DNA of 16,975 nt from Pollutimonas sp036675955 (GTDB lineage: Bacteria; Pseudomonadota; Gammaproteobacteria; Burkholderiales; Burkholderiaceae_B), in contig JAKFDW010000317.1 in NCBI GenBank assembly GCA_036675955.1, positions 1-16,975 on the forward strand, in the 5' to 3' direction. Positions 1 to 7,014 of this stretch are shown here, in pieces. The translations under genes were made by a program, and so were the position numbers. The notes beneath the pieces were generated by a model. It saw only the letters and a program-made list of their open reading frames with translations. It made no database searches and was not told the origin of the DNA. The first letter of the stretch is position 1. Every line of letters starts with the position of its first letter.

Positions 1-1109
1 GGCAGACTTGGCGTGATCACGCCACTGTAACTGAATTCCGCCAGAAGAACCCTGCCGGCCGACGTTGTCAGCGGACATGCGGCATAACCGTCGTATCGGG
101 CATTGGGGGCTTGCCCCGCCAGGGCTTCCAGCAGGTTGCCGACCAAAATGGGCAACTGGCTTTTTACCGCTGCCGCGGTCTTGCTGTTGGGCGTCGATGT
201 GCAATCGCCGATTCCGAATACATTCGCGTGCCGGACGTGCCGCAAAGTGAATTTGTCAACGTCCAGCCAACCTGCCTTGTCGGCCAGCGTACTGTCCCGT
301 ATGAAATCCGGTGCACTCTGCGGCGGCACGACATGCAGCAAATCAAAGCTTACTTCTTCGCGCTGCTTCAGTCCGTCGACAAGGGTTTCGAACACGGCGA
401 TTTTTTTCGGGCCATCGACTGCGACCAGTTCACGTCCCAGGCAAGCCTGCGCCCCGTACGCTGCCATGACCGCTTCCAGCGCCTTTGAATAAAACGGAAC
501 ACCGAACATGGCGGCGCCGGCTGTGTAGAATCGCAAATCCGTTTTGATCGTGCGCTTGCGCAGTGCGTCGGCGGTCAGATACAGCGCCTTCTGGGGCGCA
601 CCGGCACACTTGATTTGTCCGCTGGGCTGCGTAAAGAGCGCTACGCCGCCCGTGAAGTTTTTCACACATTCCCATGTATACGGAGCAAGGTCATAGCGAT
701 AATTGCTGCTTACGCCATGCTTGCCCAGGGCGTCCGGCAGGCCTTCGATCGCATTCCAGTTCAACTGTATGCCTGCCGCCACTACCAGAAACTCGTAGTT
801 CAGATGCCGGCCGTCTTGCAGAACAAGCGAGTTGCGATCGGGCATGAGCGCCGCAACACGATCCTGTATATGTACGACGTCTGCCGGCAGGATACTGGCC
901 ATCCTGCGTTCAGTTTTCTCGGGCGAATACTGGCCGCCGCCGACCAGGGTCCAGGCTGGCTGATAATAGTGGAAGGGGGATGGATCGACGATCGCAATGT
1001 CCAGATCGGGCCTCGCACGACGCAAACGGGACGCTACGGCAGCCCCGGCAGTTCCGGCTCCAATAATAAGCACGGTGTGTTGCCTCGTGACATCGGGTAG
1101 TGTGGCCAT
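1..1109 (-). CDS. sqr: Sulfide:quinone oxidoreductase, eukaryotic-type (type II), partial
   Basis: This flavoprotein oxidises sulfide and passes electrons to the quinone pool at the membrane. The reading frame is open from ATG at 1109 to the left edge (369 codons), so the C-terminus is missing, perhaps about 60 residues by family length. An FAD Rossmann motif (IIGAGTAG) lies at residues 15-22. C168 in IKCAGAPQK and C345 in ACPLTT are 177 residues apart, matching the two redox cysteines of human SQOR. A third cysteine follows the FAD-binding GIGDC (299-303), with the SKTAAAV segment just after it. A generic NDH-2-type dehydrogenase would lack this cysteine pair. The upstream Shine-Dalgarno is weak. 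The gene is divergent from the iron permease gene. No sulfur dioxygenase or rhodanese is visible, but the downstream side lies outside the window. Confidence 0.9.
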   Translation of the reverse strand, partial: MATLPDVTRQHTVLIIGAGTAGAAVASRLRRARPDLDIAIVDPSPFHYYQPAWTLVGGGQYSPEKTERRMASILPADVVHIQDRVAALMPDRNSLVLQDGRHLNYEFLVVAAGIQLNWNAIEGLPDALGKHGVSSNYRYDLAPYTWECVKNFTGGVALFTQPSGQIKCAGAPQKALYLTADALRKRTIKTDLRFYTAGAAMFGVPFYSKALEAVMAAYGAQACLGRELVAVDGPKKIAVFETLVDGLKQREEVSFDLLHVVPPQSAPDFIRDSTLADKAGWLDVDKFTLRHVRHANVFGIGDCTSTPNSKTAAAVKSQLPILVGNLLEALAGQAPNARYDGYAACPLTTSAGRVLLAEFSYSGVITPSL

Positions 1110-1183
1110 GTGGTTCGCTCAGAAGGTAGTTGTGGCGGATACGCCCTCGTATAGTCGAAGGCCGGTTCCGATTGATACTTTCT

Positions 1184-1239
1184 ATTTTATTTTGAGCGGC
1201 TACGGGGAGGAACGATTACGTTGGAATTTGGATATTCCA
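1184..1239. promoter_or_regulatory. Divergent intergenic region with dyad and AT-rich candidate promoter
   Basis: The 203 bases between the sqr and iron permease starts hold two visible signals. A perfect dyad TGGAAT-N6-ATTCCA lies at 1222-1239 and has the form of a dimeric repressor or activator site. An AT-rich patch holds TAAAAT on the minus strand (1189-1184), preceded at 17 bp by a poor -35 (TTCCTC); this would start transcription about 70 bases before sqr. Both are visual matches only and no known regulator is assigned. The rest of the interval shows nothing recognisable. Confidence 0.3.
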
Positions 1240-1312
1240 TTTGAACGGGCCGCTGCTGCAAAACATAGGCTGCCTGCCGCAGTATTGTCACTACAATCAG
1301 AAGACTCGAACA

Positions 1313-1873
1313 ATGCCGCTCTCGAACAATAATTCTCTGGGCGGTTTTTTAACGGATGCAATCATGGAAGAAACTTTTCGCGTATTGGCTGAACGCATTT
1401 CAAATATCGTGGGCACATCATGGTCATTCATGATAGCCATCGGCCTGGTTCTTCTTTGGGGAATAACCGGACCGCTGTTCGGATTTTCCGACACCTGGCA
1501 ACTGGTCATCAATACAGGCACGACCATCATCACTTTTCTGATGGTCTTTCTTATTCAGAATACTCAGAATCGCGAGGCGGTGAGCGTTCAACTCAAGCTG
1601 GACGAACTGCTTTGCGCTGTGCAGGGCGCACGTACGGAAATGGTCAACCTTGATACGCTGAGCGATGCCGATCTGGCGCGCCTGAAAAAAGAGTTCCAGC
1701 GCCTTGGAAAGGAGAACGGGTCTGACAGCTTGATGGCTATGGATGCTGAAGTGACTTCCAAACGCAGCGTACACAGATCCGGCAACGAGGCATCATCGGA
1801 AGTCAGCGCGGAATCGACGACCGAGGTCAGAGTGAGCCGCGCTACACCTTCATCCGACAGAAAAGAATCTTGA
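1313..1873 (+). CDS. Low-affinity iron permease family protein (PF04120-like)
   Basis: A small membrane protein of 186 residues. Two hydrophobic segments lie at about residues 36-57 and 65-83. The second ends in FLMVFLIQNTQNRE, the most recognisable signature of the bacterial proteins grouped with yeast low-affinity iron permease. The family name implies iron transport, but biochemical proof in bacteria is thin, so function is held loosely. After the membrane part come a helical cytoplasmic region (about 85-135) and a Ser/Thr/Glu-rich, probably disordered tail (about 140-186) that is longer than I would expect for the family. ATG at 1313 was chosen; ATG at 1364 (MEETFRVL) is a reasonable alternative closer to where family members usually begin, and neither has a strong ribosome site. 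It converges on azurin. Confidence 0.8.
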   Translation: MPLSNNNSLGGFLTDAIMEETFRVLAERISNIVGTSWSFMIAIGLVLLWGITGPLFGFSDTWQLVINTGTTIITFLMVFLIQNTQNREAVSVQLKLDELLCAVQGARTEMVNLDTLSDADLARLKKEFQRLGKENGSDSLMAMDAEVTSKRSVHRSGNEASSEVSAESTTEVRVSRATPSSDRKES

Positions 1874-1927
1874 TCCGCTGCGGGGAAGGCCTGGACGATT
1901 TGTTATTTACTATTTGCGGGCCGGGAC

Positions 1928-1954
1928 ACAACGCGGCGGCGGGCGCCGCGTTGT
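1928..1954. terminator. GC-rich hairpin between convergent genes
   Basis: A perfect 11-bp stem (ACAACGCGGCG with its complement, 1928-1938 and 1944-1954) closes on a 5-base loop. It lies between the iron permease stop (1873) and the azurin stop (1963), so it could end both transcripts. Neither strand has a T-run after the stem, so intrinsic termination is not assured; it may act as a 3'-end stabiliser or a Rho-assisted stop. Confidence 0.5.
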
Positions 1955-1962
1955 CGACTGGG

Positions 1963-2412
1963 TTAGCTGCCCAGTTTCAATGACCCTGTCATGATGGCCC
2001 AATGACCGGGGAAGGAACAAAAGAAAGTATAGTCTTCGCCCGTTGCCAGCTTGCTGACGTCGAATGTGACGGAATCGGTTTCACCGCCACCGATGACCTT
2101 GGTGTGCGCGATGACACGCGCGTCATCGGGCTTGACGTAGTCTTTGTCCAGGCCGGCGGCCATGCCGTCGGTGGCAACGCCTTGCTTATCGGCAGTTTTT
2201 GTCAACACCCAGTTGTGTCCCATGGCGGCCTTGGGAAGTTTACCTGTGTGTTTCAAGTGCACGGTGTATTGGGTGCAGCTTTTGTCTACAGTCATTTCCT
2301 TCATGTTGAACTGCATTGCATCATTGCCTTCGATGGTGGCTTCGCAATTAGCGGCCAACGCTGGCAGACTCATGACGGACAGCAGTGCGGCAAAAGCAGC
2401 TTTAGCAAACAT
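1963..2412 (-). CDS. azu: Azurin precursor, periplasmic type I blue copper protein
   Basis: Azurin is a soluble periplasmic electron carrier, able to serve nitrite reductase, cytochrome c peroxidase and related partners. The precursor is 149 residues, with a signal peptide of about 20 ending in PALA. Numbering from A21 gives the disulfide cysteines C3 and C26 and the copper ligands H46 (GHNW), C112, H117 and M121 (CSFPGHWAIM) in exactly the standard azurin positions. The block IAHTKVIGGGETDSVTFDVSK closely resembles Bordetella and Achromobacter azurins (from memory). The ATG at 2412 is preceded by GGAG at about 8 bases and starts a proper signal peptide, so a longer frame up to 2499 is rejected. 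The gene is monocistronic by context, with convergent and divergent neighbours. Upstream it carries a perfect FNR-type site. Confidence 0.97.
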   Translation of the reverse strand: MFAKAAFAALLSVMSLPALAANCEATIEGNDAMQFNMKEMTVDKSCTQYTVHLKHTGKLPKAAMGHNWVLTKTADKQGVATDGMAAGLDKDYVKPDDARVIAHTKVIGGGETDSVTFDVSKLATGEDYTFFCSFPGHWAIMTGSLKLGS

Positions 2413-2516
2413 AATAATCTCCGGTAATAACAGTAGTGGACAAAAGAGCAAGCGTCGATAAGTAAAACGACTATATCGTGAGGTGATATTTAATACCAAA
2501 AGCGCCCCAGCAAGTC

Positions 2517-2530
2517 TTGATCCGCATCAA
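2517..2530 (-). promoter_or_regulatory. FNR/ANR box of the azurin promoter
   Basis: The sequence TTGAT-CCGC-ATCAA is a perfect match to the FNR/CRP-family anaerobic consensus TTGAT-N4-ATCAA. A minus-strand -10-like TATTAA lies at 2495-2490. A transcript starting near 2482 would place the box centre (2523.5) about 41 bases upstream, the class II activation position, and give a leader of about 70 bases before the azurin ATG at 2412. In Pseudomonas aeruginosa the azurin gene is known to be under ANR control, which fits. The assignment to azurin rather than to the topoisomerase gene (about 250 bp away) rests on this spacing. Confidence 0.75.
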
Positions 2531-2774
2531 AAATCCGTGGCTTTGAGTTGGAGCAATTGAACCCTGCATGTAAAGCAAGGGCGGTGTTCCGGCTGGGATC
2601 CATTGTACGTTAAACGTGCTGGCGGGTCCTTGAAATGGCCACCTCAGAAAGGGGCTATTCTCTACGGCACAGCCGGGCAGAAAGGCACCACGGGCATGCC
2701 GATTGCTGTCGCCATGGCAGGCGGCGGACAGCTCCGGCGGCCATCGCACCCTAACTATTTCAAGCGTTTATTTC
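2531..2774. other. Intergenic stretch upstream of topoisomerase gene
   Basis: This is the remainder of the 362-base divergent gap between azurin and topoisomerase IB. It holds a short dyad, ACGTT-A-AACGT, at 2607-2617. The topoisomerase frame stays open upstream to an ATG at 2703, but that segment resembles no family sequence. No convincing promoter for the topoisomerase gene, no small RNA and no recognisable small gene were found. Confidence 0.4.
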
Positions 2775-3824
2775 ATGGGGACGAATACGACCGATCTCAC
2801 TATGCCGTGCCCTATAGAAGGACTGGTATACGTCTCCGACGACGTTCCCGGCATTACCCGCAAGCAATCCAAAGGCAAGTTTGTCTACCTCGACGCGAAT
2901 ACGAAGGTAATCGACAACCCGGCAACGATAGACCGCATCAACGCACTGGCTGTTCCACCAGCCTATACGGATGTGTGGATATGCCCGGATTCCCGCGGGC
3001 ATATCCAGGCGACCGCAAGAGATGCGCGAGGACGCAAGCAATATCGGTATCACGAACAATGGAAGACAACTCGCGACAGCACCAAGTATCAGCAACTTGG
3101 CGAATTCGGACTGGCGCTGGCACGGATACGCCGTCGAGTGGAACGCGACATGAAATGCCGCACGCTGACCCAGGAAAAGATGGTGGCAGTCGTGGTGCGT
3201 CTCCTCGAGCTGACTTTAATACGGGTCGGTAGCCGGCAATATGCAAAAGCCAATAAGTCCTATGGACTCACCACGCTGCGCAGGCGTCATACCTCAGTGA
3301 TTGGAAGCCAGGTGCGATTTCAATTCAGGGGCAAGGGAGGCGTACACCACGATGTCAAAGTGTCAGACCGCCGAATTGCGGCGGTGATAAAGCGATGCAT
3401 GGAGATCCCCGGCCATGAGCTGTTCCAGTTCACGGATCCGGATGGCACACGCCGTCGCATCGATTCGGGCTGTGTCAATGAGTATCTTAAAGAGGCTGGC
3501 AATGGCGACTTCACCGCCAAGCACTATCGTACCTGGGCCGCGTCCGTCTTTGCCTTCAACCAATTGCAGGCCCAAGCTTTCGCGCATGGCTCCGGAGGCG
3601 CCAAACGTCATATCGTGAACGACGTGGTAAAGGCGGCGTCCCAGCTTCTGGGGAACACGCCCGCAATATGCCGCGAATGCTATATACATCCCGCGATCAT
3701 CGAGGCATACCTTGAAGACCGGTTGCCCCGCAGGCAAACCATATCAACGCCGCGCGGCCTGAATGCCGACGAGCGCCGGTTTTTTGCTTTCCTTCAAACC
3801 GTGCTCCCCGATATCGCGGCTTAG
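2775..3824 (+). CDS. DNA topoisomerase IB, poxvirus-type
   Basis: A monomeric type IB topoisomerase that nicks one strand through a 3'-phosphotyrosine and relaxes supercoils of either sign without ATP. From the chosen start it has 349 residues. Catalytic residues can be placed by spacing against vaccinia topoisomerase (R130, K167, R223, Y274): R150 in LIRVGS, K187 in FRGKGG, R252 in KHYRTW and Y303 in ECYIHP. The 150-187 and 252-303 intervals equal the viral ones. The position of viral H265 is N294 here, a swap I recall from other bacterial members. The N-terminal PPAYTDVWICPDSRGHIQAT block is the usual family signature. Starts at 2703, 2775 and 2802 are all in frame with no strong ribosome site; 2775 was taken because homology begins near GLVYVSDD. 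It converges on the DUF883 gene. Confidence 0.93.
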   Translation: MGTNTTDLTMPCPIEGLVYVSDDVPGITRKQSKGKFVYLDANTKVIDNPATIDRINALAVPPAYTDVWICPDSRGHIQATARDARGRKQYRYHEQWKTTRDSTKYQQLGEFGLALARIRRRVERDMKCRTLTQEKMVAVVVRLLELTLIRVGSRQYAKANKSYGLTTLRRRHTSVIGSQVRFQFRGKGGVHHDVKVSDRRIAAVIKRCMEIPGHELFQFTDPDGTRRRIDSGCVNEYLKEAGNGDFTAKHYRTWAASVFAFNQLQAQAFAHGSGGAKRHIVNDVVKAASQLLGNTPAICRECYIHPAIIEAYLEDRLPRRQTISTPRGLNADERRFFAFLQTVLPDIAA

Positions 3825-3845
3825 CGGGAAGAGCTGTTGCCACGC

Positions 3846-4139
3846 CTAATGCCGCCGGGTGAGACAGTGGCCGGCCATCATTCCCAATAATGCGGCAACT
3901 CCGATTGCCGACCAGGTATGCTGATGCACGCATTGATTTACGGCCCTTGGAACAGGGCCGCAGCACACGGCGTTGAGCCACCCTTGCCGTGCTTTCAGAT
4001 CGCGTACGGCCTCGAGTTGGCGCTTGAGCCTGCCCCGGGCCGCTTCAATATCCGCCCCAGTATAGCTTGCTGTGTCTTGCAATAACTGTTTGGCCTTCTC
4101 CTGCAGCTCGTGCAGGCTGGGTGTGTTTCCATCTGTCAT
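3846..4139 (-). CDS. DUF883 (ElaB/YqjD-type) membrane-anchored protein
   Basis: A 97-residue protein with the DUF883 layout: an amphipathic helical N-terminal part with heptad character (about residues 8-52), then a C-terminal membrane anchor (about 77-92) ending in Arg-Arg-His. The junction HTWSAIGVAALLGMMAG matches the family's W-S-I-G entry to the membrane segment. Escherichia coli members (ElaB, YqjD) are stationary-phase inner-membrane proteins and YqjD associates with ribosomes; the role here is inferred only from membership. The four cysteines (59, 60, 70, 92) are unusual for so small a family member. GGAG precedes the ATG at good spacing. It starts 40 bases after the TPP-enzyme stop on the same strand and is probably the last gene of that transcript. 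Confidence 0.8.
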   Translation of the reverse strand: MTDGNTPSLHELQEKAKQLLQDTASYTGADIEAARGRLKRQLEAVRDLKARQGWLNAVCCGPVPRAVNQCVHQHTWSAIGVAALLGMMAGHCLTRRH

Positions 4140-4179
4140 GGTGCATTCTCCTTCAGATTAAAACCGCAGCGGTGGGACT

Positions 4180-5949
4180 TCAACTGGCCCACCATTGCTT
4201 GATGGTCGAACGGAGCACTGCGCCTCCCGACTCGTTTTCCTTGCTTATCGCCTGGAGGTAAGCCTTGGCCTGCTTCGCTTCGATATGCGGAGGAAGTGGA
4301 GGAATATTCGGATCCGTAACCATCTCCAGCACGGTAGGGCGGTCGGCGCTGATCGCGGCATCCCACGCTGCGCCCACATGTGCTGGATCCGTTATCTTTA
4401 TTCCATCCAATCCCAGCAGCTTCGCATACTCGGCATACGGAAAGGGCGGCAAAAGCTGAGAGGTGTCGAATCGGGGATCGCCACCCATTGCGCGCTGCTC
4501 CCAAGTCACCTGGTTCAAGTCTCCGTTATTCAAGACCATGATGACCATGGTGGGTGATTTCCAGTCTTTCCAACGTGCGGCGATGGTAATAAGTTCGTTG
4601 ATGCCATTCATTTGCATGGCGCCATCGCCCACCAGCGCGAAAACCGGGCGGTCGGGGTAGGCGAGCTTGCCCGCCACAGCGTAAGGAACCGCACATCCCA
4701 TCGACGCCAGGCCGCCAGACACCGACGCAAGCATACCGTCGCGCAGTTTCAGATCCCGTGCATACCAATTGGCCGCGGATCCGGAGTCGCAGGCAATAAT
4801 GCTGCGATCCGGCAGGCGATGCGACAGCTCCCAGAAAACACGTTGCGGATTGATAGGGTCGGCTTGCACCATGGCACGCGCTTCCATCGTTTCCCACCAT
4901 TGCGCCACACTTTTTTCCACACTGTCTCGCCATGTGCGGTTTTTCTTGTCATGCAAGAGTGGAAGCAGTGCAGCCAGGCTGGCCTTGCTATCGCCGACCA
5001 GTCCCACTTCCACGGGGTATCGCATGTTCAGGTTGCGGCCGTCCCGGTCTATCTGGACGCCCCGGGCCTGACCCTCTGCGGGCAGGAACTCGGCGTAGGG
5101 AAACGAGGTGCCCACCATCAGTAGCCGATCACAGCCGTTCATCAATTCCCAACTGGGTCGTGTACCCAGCAAACCTATGGATCCGGTCACATAGGGCAGC
5201 GCATCTGCGACGGCTGCCTTGCCCAGCAGGGCCTTCGCCACGCCAGCGCCCAGTCTCTCGGCCGTCTGCTTGATCTCCTGAGTGGCATGCAGCGCGCCCG
5301 CGCCAACCAGCATCGCCACCCGATCACCGCTGTTGAGAATGTCGGCGGCGTTTCTCAGGCCCTGCTCGTCGGGGACATTGGAATGCACCGTGTAGCCAAT
5401 ACCACTATGCAATGTTCCGTGCTCCTGCGGCGGTGTTTCCACCGCCGGTAAGTCTTGCACGTCGTTAGGCAGGATGACGCAGGTAACCGACCTGCGCTCC
5501 ATGGCGATGCGTACGGCGCGATCTATGAGGTGCCGGACTTGCACTGGGCTGCTGGCCACGTGCACAAAGTCACGTGCCACATCCTTGAAAAGATTCAAAA
5601 GGTCGACTTCCTGCTGGTAGTCGCCGCCCAGCGCGCTGCGCGCCTGTTGCCCGACAATCGCGACAACAGGCTGATGGTCCATTTTTGCGTCATACAACCC
5701 ATTGAGCAGATGAATCGCACCGGGCCCCGAGGTGGCCAGGCACACGCCCACCTGGCCGGTGAACTTCGCGTGGGCACACGCCATGAAGGCCGACATTTCC
5801 TCATGGCGCACCTGCACGAACTCCGGTCCGCCCTTGCTGCGTCCGAATGCGCCCACCAGCCCGTTGATGCCGTCGCCAGGATACGCAAAAATCCGCCTTA
5901 CCCCCCACTCCGAAAGACGCTTTAGGATGAAGTCCGACACTGTTTCCAT
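4180..5949 (-). CDS. Thiamine-diphosphate-dependent enzyme, YdaP/pyruvate oxidase-like
   Basis: A 589-residue member of the acetolactate synthase/pyruvate oxidase superfamily. The N-terminal Pyr domain holds the cofactor-activating Glu in VRHEEMSAFM (E50). A central Rossmann-like domain spans about 195-335. The C-terminal PP domain has the ThDP/Mg motif from GDGAMQMNG (441) to NN at 474-475. The overall pattern resembles Bacillus subtilis YdaP and PoxB-type pyruvate oxidases more than biosynthetic acetolactate synthases, and no regulatory subunit lies alongside. The substrate is probably pyruvate, but this is not shown by the sequence. The C-terminal tail (about 565-589) does not clearly match the PoxB lipid-binding end. 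ATG at 5949 is chosen because AGGAG lies 5 bases upstream; the in-frame TTG at 5973 would put that ribosome site inside the gene. It follows egtD by 75 bases. Confidence 0.85.
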   Translation of the reverse strand: METVSDFILKRLSEWGVRRIFAYPGDGINGLVGAFGRSKGGPEFVQVRHEEMSAFMACAHAKFTGQVGVCLATSGPGAIHLLNGLYDAKMDHQPVVAIVGQQARSALGGDYQQEVDLLNLFKDVARDFVHVASSPVQVRHLIDRAVRIAMERRSVTCVILPNDVQDLPAVETPPQEHGTLHSGIGYTVHSNVPDEQGLRNAADILNSGDRVAMLVGAGALHATQEIKQTAERLGAGVAKALLGKAAVADALPYVTGSIGLLGTRPSWELMNGCDRLLMVGTSFPYAEFLPAEGQARGVQIDRDGRNLNMRYPVEVGLVGDSKASLAALLPLLHDKKNRTWRDSVEKSVAQWWETMEARAMVQADPINPQRVFWELSHRLPDRSIIACDSGSAANWYARDLKLRDGMLASVSGGLASMGCAVPYAVAGKLAYPDRPVFALVGDGAMQMNGINELITIAARWKDWKSPTMVIMVLNNGDLNQVTWEQRAMGGDPRFDTSQLLPPFPYAEYAKLLGLDGIKITDPAHVGAAWDAAISADRPTVLEMVTDPNIPPLPPHIEAKQAKAYLQAISKENESGGAVLRSTIKQWWAS

Positions 5950-5954
5950 ACCTG

Positions 5955-5959
5955 CTCCT
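5955..5959 (-). promoter_or_regulatory. Ribosome binding site deciding the TPP-enzyme start
   Basis: AGGAG on the minus strand, 5 bases before ATG at 5949. It supports METVSDF as the true N-terminus over the longer TTG-initiated frame at 5973. Confidence 0.7.
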
Positions 5960-6024
5960 GAATCGTTGGCCAATCGCGCTGCCGAGCAAACTGCATGCCC
6001 GCATAAGGCAGCTTGCTGCGCGTG

Positions 6025-7014
6025 CTAAAGAGGGACCTGCATCCAGCACAGACAGAACTGATTCTCAGGGTCCGTCCATATCGGCCCAAATTCAAATCCC
6101 GTTTTGGCCGCCATGGTTTGCAATCCATCGAAGGTGTATTTATAGGAGCTTTCGGTATGCAAGGTCTCGCCCTGCGCAAAGGAAAATGCCTGGTTGCGCA
6201 CCCGGACACGTTGCGCCCGCAGGCTCATCAAGTGCATCTCGATGCGTTGCTGCGGCGCGTTATAGAAGGCACTGTGCGCAAAGAAGTGAACATCGAAATT
6301 TGCGTCCAGCTCCCGATTCGCACGACTGAGTACATTGCGATTGAAGGCCGCCGTAACACCTTGGCTATCGTTGTACGCGGCATGCAGGATCGCGGGATCT
6401 TTGATCAGATCGACCCCAAGCAACAAGCCGCCGCCGCGTAAAAGATGGCGGGCTTGCTTCAAAAATGACAGCGCTTCGGCGGGACACAGGTTTCCTATGG
6501 TAGACCCCGGGAAAAAGCCGACGCGGCGGCTGCTGTTGCTGTGCATGGCAGGCAAGCGCAGGGGGCCGGTGTAGTCGCCCACTATGGGGCGTACCTGCAG
6601 CGCGGGGTAGCGGCGTTGCAGTGCCAACGCCGCAGCCGAGAGGTGAGCACCGGAGATATCAATGGGCAAGTAACACCTTGGCGCATCCATCGCGTCCAGC
6701 AGCAAGCGTATCTTCTGAAGAGAACCGGCCCCGAACTCCACGATTTCGGCGTTCGGCCCCAGGAATTCGGCTATTTCCGGAGCATGCGACTTCAACAACG
6801 ATAATTCCGTGCGCGTGGGATAGTATTCGGGCAGCTCGCATATCCGATCAAAGAGCGCAGAGCCCTCTTCATCGTAGAAATGCTTGGGCGAGAGTGATCG
6901 CGGGCGGGAGGAGAGCGCCTTGATCATGTCCGAGCAGAAGTCGTCCTTGGCAGCCTTGCCGGTGGCGACGCTGTATAGCGCGGTATTGCGCTGAGCCTGT
7001 TGGGTTATGGTCAT
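6025..7014 (-). CDS. egtD: L-histidine N-alpha-methyltransferase EgtD
   Basis: EgtD uses three S-adenosylmethionines to turn histidine into hercynine, the first committed step of ergothioneine synthesis, in the cytoplasm. The product is 329 residues, normal for the family. YDEEGSALFDRI and LPEYYPTRTE (47-70) are the N-terminal signature; EFGAGS at 93-98 is the SAM loop; FFPGSTIGN at 167-175 carries the Asn that contacts histidine. TESSYKY at 287-293 provides the Glu and Ser equivalent to the histidine-binding pair of mycobacterial EgtD. ATG at 7014 has AAGGGA upstream and overlaps the egtB stop as ATGA (7014-7011), indicating translational coupling. The frame could extend to 7284, but that part lies wholly inside egtB and is rejected. 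Confidence 0.96.
   Translation of the reverse strand: MTITQQAQRNTALYSVATGKAAKDDFCSDMIKALSSRPRSLSPKHFYDEEGSALFDRICELPEYYPTRTELSLLKSHAPEIAEFLGPNAEIVEFGAGSLQKIRLLLDAMDAPRCYLPIDISGAHLSAAALALQRRYPALQVRPIVGDYTGPLRLPAMHSNSSRRVGFFPGSTIGNLCPAEALSFLKQARHLLRGGGLLLGVDLIKDPAILHAAYNDSQGVTAAFNRNVLSRANRELDANFDVHFFAHSAFYNAPQQRIEMHLMSLRAQRVRVRNQAFSFAQGETLHTESSYKYTFDGLQTMAAKTGFEFGPIWTDPENQFCLCWMQVPL

Noticed and set aside
103..675. Plus- and minus-strand open frames across the left 700 bases.
   Set aside because: They are shadows of the sqr gene, whose frame is open to the window edge with clear family motifs.
2607..2617. ACGTT-A-AACGT dyad as an operator for topoisomerase IB.
   Set aside because: The 5-bp arms are short enough to occur by chance and no promoter elements surround it.
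2471..2749. A 92-codon minus-strand frame upstream of azurin.
   Set aside because: It covers the FNR box and the likely azurin promoter, shows no recognisable domain and has no ribosome site.
3812..3858. Inverted repeat at the topoisomerase/DUF883 convergent junction as a terminator.
   Set aside because: The stem needs two bulges and a long loop and lacks a T-run.
4180..5949. Catalytic subunit of acetolactate synthase (IlvB/IlvI).
   Set aside because: No regulatory subunit gene follows, and the motif context resembles YdaP/pyruvate oxidase-like enzymes more closely.
5985..6017. Imperfect hairpin between egtD and the TPP-enzyme gene as a terminator.
   Set aside because: The 10-bp stem has a mismatch, the loop is 13 bases and there is no T-run, so it is too weak to split the operon.
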